DNA of 64,000 nucleotides, from assembly GCF_008630495.1 (NCBI RefSeq), contig NZ_VWOJ01000001.1:434001-498000 (forward strand). Direction: 5' to 3'. The notes beneath the pieces are model-generated. The model made no database searches and was not told where the DNA came from. It saw only the letters and a list, made by a program, of their open reading frames with translations. Shown in pieces: positions 57,649 to 64,000 of this stretch. This DNA is from Alkalicaulis satelles (GTDB taxonomy: Bacteria > Pseudomonadota > Alphaproteobacteria > Caulobacterales > Maricaulaceae). Position numbers and translations under genes: made by a program. Within the stretch, counting starts at the first letter, position 1; each line of letters opens with the position of its first letter.

Positions 57649-58119
57649 TTACCCGAAATTCTTCAGGATGCGCTGCTTGTCGCGGTTCCAGTCGCGCTGC
57701 TTGATGGTCTCGCGCTTGTCGACGGTCTTCTTGCCCTTGGCCAGGCCGATCTGGAGCTTGGCGATGCCGCGCGCGTTGAAGAACAGGCGCAGGGGCACGA
57801 TGGTCAGCCCGTCCTTCTGCACCGAACCGGCCAGCTTGTTGGCCTCGCGTTTGTGCAGGAGGAGTTTTCGCGCCCGGCGCGGCTCGTGATTGAAGCGATT
57901 GCCGTGGCCATAGGGCGGGATGTCGCAATTGATCAGCCAGATCTCGCCCTTTTCCGGGCTGACATAGGCCTCGGCGATATTGGCCTTGCCCATGCGCAGG
58001 CTTTTCACCTCGGTGCCGGTGAGCACCAGCCCGGCCTCGAAGGTTTCCAGGATCTCGTAATCAAACCGGGCGCGCCGGTTGACGGCGACCAGGCCCTTGT
58101 CAGGTCCTGAACTGCTCAT
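57649..58119 (-). CDS. smpB: SsrA-binding protein SmpB
   Basis: A 156-aa tmRNA-binding protein used in trans-translation to rescue stalled ribosomes. Conserved segments: [20 protein letters not shown], the [19 protein letters not shown] loop, [16 protein letters not shown] and the C-terminal [20 protein letters not shown] that becomes helical in the decoding channel. I chose the ATG at 58119, which overlaps the dapA stop (ATGA). The dapA-smpB order is conserved in alphaproteobacteria. tmRNA itself is not found in the window. Confidence 0.97.
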   Translation of the reverse strand: MSSSGPDKGLVAVNRRARFDYEILETFEAGLVLTGTEVKSLRMGKANIAEAYVSPEKGEIWLINCDIPPYGHGNRFNHEPRRARKLLLHKREANKLAGSVQKDGLTIVPLRLFFNARGIAKLQIGLAKGKKTVDKRETIKQRDWNRDKQRILKNFG

Positions 58120-58988
58120 ATCAGGCCGCACCCTTCCATGGCCGCGCGCACGCGCGCCTTGACCGGCTCCGGGCACGGCGTCAGCGGCAGGCGCACCTCC
58201 TCGGAGCACAACCCCAGAAGCGACAGCGCGTATTTCGACGGCGCCGGGCTGGGCGCAGCGAACAGGGCCGCATTGAGCGGCGCCAGCCGGTCATTGAGCG
58301 CGCGCGCCGCGTCCCAGCGCCCCTCCAGCATGGCCGTCTGGAACTGTGCGCACAGCTCGGGCGCCACATTGGACGTGACCGATATGGCGCCCACGCCGCC
58401 ATGGGCGTTGAAGCCCAGCGCCGTGGCGTCATCGCCGGACAGCTGAATGAAATCTGTCCCGATCATGAGACGATGATCGGTCACCCGCTCCATGCGCGCA
58501 GTGGCGTCCTTGCTGCCGATGATATTGGGATGGCGGGCCATGCGCGCCATGGTTTCAGGCAGGATGTCCACCACCGAGCGGCCGGGAATGTTGTAGACGA
58601 AGATGGGCAGGGCCACCGCCTCGGCCACCGCCTCGAAATGGGCCGCGATACCGTCCTGGGACGGTTTGTTATAGTACGGCGCGACCACCAGTCCGGCGTC
58701 TGCGCCCACCTTTTTGGCGTGCTGCTGCAGCTCGATAGTGGCGGCGGTTGAATTGGAGCCGGTGCCCGCAATCACCGGCACGCGCCCCGCAGCGGCCTCC
58801 ACGCACAGCTCCACAACACGCAGGCGCTCGGCGCTTGTCAGGCAGGGCGTCTCGCCTGTCGTGCCGGCCGGCACCAGGCCATGGGTTCCCGCCGCGATCT
58901 GCCGCTCGATCAGGGCGGCGAAGGCCGCCTCGTCCACGGCGCCGTTCTTGAATGGCGTCACGAGTGCCGTCATGGAGCCGCGCAGCAT
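58116..58988 (-). CDS. dapA: 4-hydroxy-tetrahydrodipicolinate synthase
   Basis: A 290-aa class I aldolase-like enzyme condensing pyruvate with aspartate semialdehyde, the first committed step to lysine and DAP. Active site: T44-T45 (AGTTGETP), Y132 (FVYNIPGR) and the Schiff-base K160 (GSKDAT). The start was placed at the ATG 58988 ([10 protein letters not shown]), preceded by AGGA. The reading frame runs further upstream but lacks similarity. It is coupled to smpB. Its promoter must lie in the 151-base spacer shared with the divergent lytic transglycosylase gene. Confidence 0.96.
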   Translation of the reverse strand: MLRGSMTALVTPFKNGAVDEAAFAALIERQIAAGTHGLVPAGTTGETPCLTSAERLRVVELCVEAAAGRVPVIAGTGSNSTAATIELQQHAKKVGADAGLVVAPYYNKPSQDGIAAHFEAVAEAVALPIFVYNIPGRSVVDILPETMARMARHPNIIGSKDATARMERVTDHRLMIGTDFIQLSGDDATALGFNAHGGVGAISVTSNVAPELCAQFQTAMLEGRWDAARALNDRLAPLNAALFAAPSPAPSKYALSLLGLCSEEVRLPLTPCPEPVKARVRAAMEGCGLI

Positions 58989-59139
58989 GGAAAATCCTGT
59001 GAGAAGCCTTGGAAATTTCGGGGCGCGGACCATACGACTGCAGCCCGTCTGCGCCAAGGGCGCTCAAGCACGTGGACAGACGGCCCGTCCTGCATCAGCA
59101 TTGCAACTGAGGGGCCCTTCCGGAGGCGTCAAGTCCGCC

Positions 59140-61284
59140 ATGTTCATGCGTATCGCCATAATGCTGGCTGCTTGCTGCGCGATGAGCGCGGCCGCGCAGG
59201 CGCAAAACCCTGTCCCGCGCCTAGCGCCGCCCGTGCCCAATCACGTGGCATCGCTGTCAGACGCCGACTTCTCCCTGCTGCGCCAGGCCATGCGCGCGGC
59301 CAGTGAGGATGACTGGAGTTTCGTACGCGGCGCCATTTTCCAGATCGAGGACGAAGCCGCGCGCAATCTGGTGCTGTGGCGCATGGCGGTCAGCGATGCA
59401 CGCGCCTCCTTCTCCGATCTGCACATGGCGCTCGACCGGCTGGAGGGCTGGCCCCGCCAGGCGGCGATCCAGCGCGAAGCGGAGTGGAAGATCGAGGAGT
59501 CCGGCTTCAGCCCGGCCATGATCGCGGCCTGGTTCGAAAATCGCGAGCCGCTCACCGGCGAGGGCCGGGTGGCGCTGGGCCGCGCCCTCATCGCGCTGGG
59601 CCGCGCAGACGAGGGCCGTGAGCAGATCCGCACCGCCTGGCGCAGCCAGTCCATGCGCCTGAGCTTCCAGACTGACACTTTGCGCGAGTTCCGCTCCATC
59701 CTGACCCGCGACGATCACGCCGAGCGGGTGGACTTCCTCTTGTGGGCCGGTCAGCGCACCGCCGCCAGCCGCCTGATCCCGGAACTGACCCAGAGCGAGC
59801 AGCGCCTGGCCCAGGCGCGCATCCGCCTGGCCGCGCGCCAGGCGGGCGTGGATGCGGCTGTGAACGCCGTACCCGGCGATCTCCAGGCCCATCCCGGCCT
59901 GCTCTATGAGCGCGCGCGCTGGCGCCGCCAGCGCCGCTCGGGCGATCCCCTGCCCCTGCTTCTGGAGCTGCCCGACCAGCACCAGAACACCGGCGCCCTG
60001 TCCTCCATGTGGACAGAACGCAAGCTGATGATCCTGGACCGGGTGCGCGAGCGTGACTGGGAGACCGCCTATGCGCTGGCCTCCGGCCACGGCATGAGCG
60101 CGGGCGTGGACTTCGCCGACGCCGAGTTCAACGCCGGCTGGATCGCCCTGACCGGCCTCAACCAGCCGCGCGTGGCGCTGGAGCATTTCCTGGCGCTGGA
60201 AGAGGGCGTGCGCACGCCGGTCTCGCTGTCGCGGGCGAAATACTGGCAGGGGCGGGCCGCTGAAGCGGCTGGCGAGCTGGAGCTGGCGCGCGAGCGCTTC
60301 CTGGCCGCCGCCGAATTCCCGACCGCCTATTACGGCCAGCTGGCCATTCTGGCGCTGGGTCCGGACGCAGCCGAAATCAATCTGCCGCCCGACCCTGACC
60401 CCGGCCCGGCCGTGCGCGCAGCCTTCGAGGCGCGCAGCGGCATCCGCGCCACGCGCCTGCTGGCCGAGATCGGGTCGGAGTATTTCTTCCGGGTCTTCGT
60501 CTTCCATTTCGCCAACACCGCCGAGACGCCTGAAGAGGTCGCCATGGTGGCCGATATCGCCATGGACCATATGCGCCTGCGTGAAGCGGTGCGCGCGGCC
60601 AAGGCCAGCCGCACCTCTGGCACGGCGCTGGCGGACCGGGCCTATCCGGTGATCGAACTGCCACGCAATGCGCCCATCTTCCCTGATGCGGCCCTGACCC
60701 TGTCAGTGATCCGCCAGGAGACCGAGTTTGACGCCCGCGCCATTTCCGGCGCCGGGGCGCGCGGCATCATGCAGATGATGCCCGCCACCGCCCGCCAGAC
60801 CGCAGCGCAATTGCGCATGCCTTATAATCTCGACTGGCTGACCGATGATCCCCAGTACAACATGGTGCTGGGCATGGCCCATCTCGACCAGGTGGTGAAC
60901 GCCTATGACGGTTCGCTGGTGATGGCTCTGGCGGCCTATAATGCGGGCGGGCACCGGGTGCGCACCTGGGTGGCCAATTACGGCGATCCGCGCACCGGCG
61001 AGATCGATCCCATCGACTGGGTGGAGAGCATCCCGTTCTCCGAAACGCGCAATTATGTCCAGCGCGTGATCGAGAATGTGCAGGTCTACCGCGCGCGCAT
61101 GTCCTCAGACCGCTCCGCCCCGCTGACCTTGCAAAGCGACATGGTGGGCGGACAATTCCGGCGTGATCTGCCGGCCCTGCCGCCCGACTTCATCGCCGCC
61201 CTGCGCGAGGCTGAAGCCATGGCTGCCGAAGAGGCGGAGTTCGACGACGCCGACATTCAGACTGAGGAACCCAGCGGGCGCTGA
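59140..61284 (+). CDS. soluble lytic murein transglycosylase (Slt70-like)
   Basis: A 714-aa exported enzyme that cleaves glycan strands in peptidoglycan to 1,6-anhydromuropeptides. The signal peptide ends near SAAAQA-Q. Residues about 30-480 form the alpha-helical superhelical (U-domain) region with TPR-like repeats. The catalytic SLT domain has E527 in SVIRQETEFDARAISGAGA, then GIMQMMPATARQTA and YNAGGHRVRTWVANYGDPR, ending in NYVQRVIENVQVYRARM. I took the ATG at 59140; the frame extends further upstream without similarity. GGAGG at 59122-59126 is somewhat distant. It abuts the convergent uracil-DNA glycosylase gene with no spacer. Confidence 0.93.
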   Translation: MFMRIAIMLAACCAMSAAAQAQNPVPRLAPPVPNHVASLSDADFSLLRQAMRAASEDDWSFVRGAIFQIEDEAARNLVLWRMAVSDARASFSDLHMALDRLEGWPRQAAIQREAEWKIEESGFSPAMIAAWFENREPLTGEGRVALGRALIALGRADEGREQIRTAWRSQSMRLSFQTDTLREFRSILTRDDHAERVDFLLWAGQRTAASRLIPELTQSEQRLAQARIRLAARQAGVDAAVNAVPGDLQAHPGLLYERARWRRQRRSGDPLPLLLELPDQHQNTGALSSMWTERKLMILDRVRERDWETAYALASGHGMSAGVDFADAEFNAGWIALTGLNQPRVALEHFLALEEGVRTPVSLSRAKYWQGRAAEAAGELELARERFLAAAEFPTAYYGQLAILALGPDAAEINLPPDPDPGPAVRAAFEARSGIRATRLLAEIGSEYFFRVFVFHFANTAETPEEVAMVADIAMDHMRLREAVRAAKASRTSGTALADRAYPVIELPRNAPIFPDAALTLSVIRQETEFDARAISGAGARGIMQMMPATARQTAAQLRMPYNLDWLTDDPQYNMVLGMAHLDQVVNAYDGSLVMALAAYNAGGHRVRTWVANYGDPRTGEIDPIDWVESIPFSETRNYVQRVIENVQVYRARMSSDRSAPLTLQSDMVGGQFRRDLPALPPDFIAALREAEAMAAEEAEFDDADIQTEEPSGR

Positions 61285-61941
61285 TCAGCCCGCCGCCCTC
61301 ACATACGCGCTCGCCTGCTCGAACACCGCATGGAACATGGCTTCGGTGAGCCGGCCCGTATTGGTGTTGTAGCGCGAGCAGTGATAGCTGTCGAAAATCG
61401 CCAGCGGGCCGTTGGGCCCCGCCACATCATGGCGCGCGCCATGGGCGAAGCGATAGGCGCCATGCCTCAGCCCCAGGGCCTTGAAGGTGTTCTGGTGGGC
61501 GATGCCGCCCAGCGCCACCACGGCCTTGAGATTCGGCAGGGCGGCGATGCGCGCGGCCAGGAAGGGCCGGCAATTATTCATTTCCTGGCCCACCGGCTTG
61601 TTCTGCGGCGGGACGCAGCGCACGGCGTTGGTGATCATGGCGCCGGTCAGACGCAGATCATCCTCGCCATTGACGTCGAACGTCCCGGCGCTGAGGCCGT
61701 AACGCGCCAGGGTGGGATAGAGCAGATCGCCCGCCCAGTCGCCGGTGAAGGGCCGTCCGGTGCGGTTCGCCCCGGTGCGCCCCGGCGCCAGGCCCACGAT
61801 CAGAAGCCGCGCATCCGGATCGCCGAAGCTTGGCACCGCGCCGTTGAACCAGCGCGGTTCGTCACGGGCGTTCTCGCGGCGGTATTCGACCAGGCGCGGG
61901 CACAGCGCGCAATCGCGCGCCGGCTCGGCCTCAGCCCTCAT
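61285..61941 (-). CDS. uracil-DNA glycosylase, family 5 (UDGb-like)
   Basis: A 218-aa Fe-S uracil-DNA glycosylase-like protein. Cluster cysteines appear in the N-terminal CALCPRLVEYR and in the NAVRCVPPQNKP and NNCRPF segments. Motif 1 is VGLAPGRTGANRTGRPFTGD, where family 4/5 enzymes have GLAPGAxGAN; motif 3 contains SYHCSRYNTNTG, the family-5 counterpart of HPS. It excises uracil or deaminated bases from DNA. The start is uncertain: ATG at 61941 gives the family N-terminus, ATGs at 61950 and 61980 are possible. The gene overlaps the NYN-domain gene's 3' end by 11 bases. Confidence 0.9.
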   Translation of the reverse strand: MRAEAEPARDCALCPRLVEYRRENARDEPRWFNGAVPSFGDPDARLLIVGLAPGRTGANRTGRPFTGDWAGDLLYPTLARYGLSAGTFDVNGEDDLRLTGAMITNAVRCVPPQNKPVGQEMNNCRPFLAARIAALPNLKAVVALGGIAHQNTFKALGLRHGAYRFAHGARHDVAGPNGPLAIFDSYHCSRYNTNTGRLTEAMFHAVFEQASAYVRAAG

Positions 61942-62515
61942 CGCCGTCATCACCCTCGTCAGCGCTGTCGTCATAATCACGATAGCGCCGCTCGCGGCCG
62001 ACCAGCTTGCCCAGCTCGGCCAGTTCGATGAAGGAGTCGGCCTGGCGGCGCAGATCGTCCGAGGCCATGGGCGGTGAGGATTTCAGGGTGGAGACCACCG
62101 ACACGCGCACGCCGCGGCGTTGCACGGCCTCGACCACCTTGCGGAAATCGCCATCGCCGGAGAACAGCACGATATGGTCGAGATAGGAGGCTGACTCCAT
62201 CAGATCGACGGCCAGCTCCACATCCATGTCGCCCTTAACCCGGCGCCGTCCGGTATCGTCGGAATACTCCTTGGCGGCCTTGGTGACGATCTTGAAGCCG
62301 TTATAGTCCAGCCAGTCGATCAGCGGCCGGATCGGGGTGTATTCCTCGTTTTCCAGCAGCGCGGTGTAATAATTGGCCCGGATCAGCCGCCCGCGCTTGC
62401 GGAATTCCTCCAGAAGCTTCTTGTAGTCGATGTCGAAATCGAGCGAGCGCGCCGCCGAATAGAGGTTCGCGCCATCAATGAACAGGCCCAGCCGCTCGTT
62501 GGGATAGAAGGTCAT
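61931..62515 (-). CDS. NYN-domain protein (LabA/PIN-like nuclease)
   Basis: A 194-aa protein of the NYN family, a PIN-fold group that includes LabA and DUF88. The fold motifs: FIDGANLYSAARSLDFDIDY with the acidic Asp, RANYYTALLENEEYTP, VKGDMDVELAVDLMESA (Lys-Asp-Asp) and VLFSGDGDFRKVVEAVQRRG. These four acidic sites are preserved, so metal-dependent RNase activity is plausible. The C-terminal tail is acidic and disordered (RRYRDYDDSADEGDDGDEG). The ATG at 62515 gives the family start. It overlaps the uracil-DNA glycosylase start and is divergent from folK. Confidence 0.9.
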   Translation of the reverse strand: MTFYPNERLGLFIDGANLYSAARSLDFDIDYKKLLEEFRKRGRLIRANYYTALLENEEYTPIRPLIDWLDYNGFKIVTKAAKEYSDDTGRRRVKGDMDVELAVDLMESASYLDHIVLFSGDGDFRKVVEAVQRRGVRVSVVSTLKSSPPMASDDLRRQADSFIELAELGKLVGRERRYRDYDDSADEGDDGDEG

Positions 62516-62551
62516 GGGATGCCTTTCGGTCAATCGCTGATGGATAATGCC

Positions 62552-63079
62552 ATGCACACCGGGATTTATATCGCTCTCGGCGCGAACCAAGCATACCGGG
62601 GCGCCAGCCCGCTTCAAACGCTCAATTCAGCGATCCGCGCGCTTCATACAGCGGGCGTGGAGACCCTGGCCGCCTCGCGTCCCTGGCGCACGCCAGCCTG
62701 GCCGGACCCGTCCGATCCGCCGTTTGTGAACGCCTGCATAAAGGTGCGCACTGCGCTGCAGCCGCCCGATCTGATGGCCGCGCTCCATACAATCGAAACG
62801 GCGCATGGCCGCCAGCGCGGCGCGCGTAATGCGCCGCGCACGCTGGATCTCGATCTGATTGATTATGACCGCCTGCATCAGGTCCTCCCCGGCGGGCTTG
62901 TCCTGCCGCATCCGCGCGCTGCGCAGCGCGCTTTCGTGCTGCTGCCGTTGCGCGAGATCGCCCCGCACTGGCGCGATCCGGCGAGCGGCGCGCGCATTGA
63001 CGCCCTGATCGGCGCCCTGCCCCTGGCCGAGCGCCAGGCCTGCCGGCGCGCGGGCGGCGTGTTGTGCACTGCGGCGTGA
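62552..63079 (+). CDS. folK: 2-amino-4-hydroxy-6-hydroxymethyldihydropteridine pyrophosphokinase
   Basis: A 175-aa folate-pathway enzyme that transfers pyrophosphate from ATP to hydroxymethyldihydropterin. Family motifs: YIALGANQAYRGASPLQTL near the N-terminus, PWRTPAWPDPSDPPFVNACI in the middle, and ARNAPRTLDLDLIDYDRL with the Mg-binding DLD and the HPR-like LVLPHPRAAQRAFVLLPL. I chose the ATG at 62552; an ATG at 62540 is also in frame. No clear ribosome-binding site separates them. folP is not adjacent. folK-rpoZ-rsh is the order seen in several alphaproteobacteria. Confidence 0.92.
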   Translation: MHTGIYIALGANQAYRGASPLQTLNSAIRALHTAGVETLAASRPWRTPAWPDPSDPPFVNACIKVRTALQPPDLMAALHTIETAHGRQRGARNAPRTLDLDLIDYDRLHQVLPGGLVLPHPRAAQRAFVLLPLREIAPHWRDPASGARIDALIGALPLAERQACRRAGGVLCTAA

Positions 63080-63082
63080 GCC

Positions 63083-63111
63083 TTGAAGCCTGCAGCGCGC
63101 TGGGTTATCAG
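63083..63111 (+). promoter_or_regulatory. weak sigma70-like promoter before rpoZ
   Basis: TTGAAG (63083-63088), a 17-bp spacer and TATCAG (63106-63111) each match four of six consensus bases and stand 41 bases before the rpoZ ATG. It is the only candidate in the 72-base spacer. Confidence 0.3.
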
Positions 63112-63151
63112 CACGGGTTCACATGATCGCTTGAATTTGGGAGCCCCGTGC

Positions 63152-63517
63152 ATGGCCCGCGTCACCGTCGAAGACTGCATCGAGAAGGTGGAGAACCGCT
63201 TTGAGCTGGTTCTGCTGGCCGCGCACCGCGCGCGCACCATTTCCGCCGGCGCCCCGCTGGCGGTGGACCGCGATAATGACAAGAATCCGGTGGTGGCCCT
63301 GCGCGAGATCGCCGAAAGCAAGATTGATCTGGACGGCCTGACTGAAAATCTCATCACCGGCCTGCAGCGCGTGATCCCGTCTGATGACGAGGAAGAAGCC
63401 GAACGCGAGAGCCGCGCTGAAGAGCGCCCGGCCCTGCCGGCGCCGGAAATGGACGAGGCGGCCATGCTCAAGGCGCTGCAGTCCGACCGCGACGGCCCGG
63501 CGGACGGCCGGCTCTAG
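63152..63517 (+). CDS. rpoZ: RNA polymerase omega subunit
   Basis: A 121-aa omega subunit that assists beta' folding and, in proteobacteria, forms part of a ppGpp-binding site on RNA polymerase. N-terminal [19 protein letters not shown] and the following [12 protein letters not shown] are diagnostic, and [14 protein letters not shown] follows. The C-terminal 45 residues are acidic and poorly conserved, as in other alphaproteobacteria. I chose the ATG at 63152, since the longer frame from 63083 runs into non-conserved sequence. It is five bases from the rsh gene, linking omega with (p)ppGpp metabolism. Confidence 0.95.
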   Translation: MARVTVEDCIEKVENRFELVLLAAHRARTISAGAPLAVDRDNDKNPVVALREIAESKIDLDGLTENLITGLQRVIPSDDEEEAERESRAEERPALPAPEMDEAAMLKALQSDRDGPADGRL

Positions 63518-63522
63518 CTCCG

Positions 63523-64000
63523 GTGAGCGCGCTGGCGACCCCGTCTGCGCCCCCGCCCGCCGACGCCATCCCCAGCGCCGACGCACTCATCGCGCGCGTC
63601 CAGGCCTACCACCCCCAGGTAGACGCCGATCTGATCACGCGCGCCTACGCCTATTCCAAGCACCACCATCAGGGGCAATTTCGCAAGTCGGGCGAGCCCT
63701 ATTACGGCCACACCGTGGCTGTGGCCATGCTGCTGGCCGATCTCAGGCTGGATGCGGCCACCATCTGCACCGGCCTGCTGCACGACACGGTGGAAGACAC
63801 CGACGCGACCCTGGAAGAGGTCCAGGACCTGTTTGGCGAGGACATCGCCCAGCTGGTGGACGGTGTCACCAAGCTGGGCCAGATGGAGCTGGGCTCCAAG
63901 CGCACCAAACAGGCTGAAAACCTGCAGAAGCTGGTGGTGGCCATCACCCGCGACGTGAGGGTGCTGCTGGTCAAGCTGTGTGACCGGCTGCACAATATGC
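63523..64000 (+). CDS. rsh: RelA/SpoT homologue (p)ppGpp synthetase/hydrolase, N-terminal part
   Basis: The first 159 residues of a bifunctional alarmone enzyme, cut by the window edge. Start: GTG at 63523, five bases after rpoZ. The HD hydrolase domain is clear: AYSKHHHQGQFRKSGEPYYG, HTVAVAMLLADLRLDAATIC, and LLHDTVEDTDATLEEVQDLF with the HD ligands, followed by LVKLCDRLHNM with the second Asp. These hydrolase residues are intact; the synthetase domain lies beyond the window. It is expected to be the single long RSH of the organism, as is usual in alphaproteobacteria. Confidence 0.95.
   Translation, partial: MSALATPSAPPPADAIPSADALIARVQAYHPQVDADLITRAYAYSKHHHQGQFRKSGEPYYGHTVAVAMLLADLRLDAATICTGLLHDTVEDTDATLEEVQDLFGEDIAQLVDGVTKLGQMELGSKRTKQAENLQKLVVAITRDVRVLLVKLCDRLHNM

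Overview
The window is a dense stretch of high-GC chromosome from an alphaproteobacterium. The best guess is the Maricaulales/Hyphomonadales group (Oceanicaulis, Glycocaulis or Maricaulis type). This is an inference from recognised gene neighbourhoods (DUF1285-NUDIX-DUF6111-cca; yfgM-bamB-der; tpiA with secG; folK-rpoZ-rsh), a PleC/DivJ-style hybrid-free sensor kinase, an ATE-type leucyltransferase, and the absence of any enterobacterial-style operons. It holds about 65 genes, two of them cut by the window edges. No rRNA, tRNA, CRISPR, insertion sequence or prophage is visible, and no gene-free stretch exceeds 300 bases.

Region by region. 1-4.5 kb: a translationally coupled operon (DUF1285, CoA-type NUDIX, DUF6111, cca, a 488-aa unknown membrane-anchored protein) ending in a small DUF4160/DUF2442 pair. 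4.5-9.5 kb: enoyl-CoA hydratase, a paraoxonase-like lactonase, a Bfd-type ferredoxin under a likely iron-responsive promoter, and a homogentisate catabolic operon (hmgA, beta-carbonic anhydrase, FAH-family hydrolase). 9.7-13.7 kb: pyrB, a metal-site-less dihydroorotase homologue, plsY and dprA in one coupled run. 13.7-19.9 kb: a conserved hypothetical, a response regulator and sensor kinase, hspQ, ppx and rlmE. 20-26.9 kb, minus strand: envelope, secretion and metabolic genes transcribed tpiA, pseudo-receiver protein, secG, panB, yfgM-like, bamB, der. 27-33 kb: ppiD, trpE, an SLC13 permease and bpt. 33.3-37.9 kb: a TakP-like TRAP transporter and an AI-2E transporter. 37.9-49.7 kb: htpX and lemA, parC, comEC, an AlaC-like aminotransferase, a higBA toxin-antitoxin pair, an NlpC/P60 hydrolase, an M17 aminopeptidase, a TadD-like lipoprotein and a DUF502 protein. 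49.8-55.6 kb: a DUF3089 protein, a COQ10-like START protein, lipA, a polymer-forming membrane protein and lpdA. 55.7-57.6 kb: three tandem secreted tail-collar-domain proteins closed by a clear terminator. 57.6-64 kb: smpB-dapA, a soluble lytic transglycosylase, family-5 uracil-DNA glycosylase, an NYN-domain protein, folK, rpoZ and the start of rsh.

Most of the window is core genome. The points most worth a second look are: a two-copy hairpin element with a conserved core and covarying arms placed directly at stop codons; a degenerate receiver protein sharing a C-terminal tail with the genuine response regulator; homologues that have lost catalytic residues (dihydroorotase, DUF3089); paired palindromic operators upstream of the polymer-forming protein; the TTGACA promoter and inverted repeat before the Bfd gene; and the trio of exported collar-domain proteins that have no phage context. 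Statements about families are from general knowledge of those families; no database search was run.
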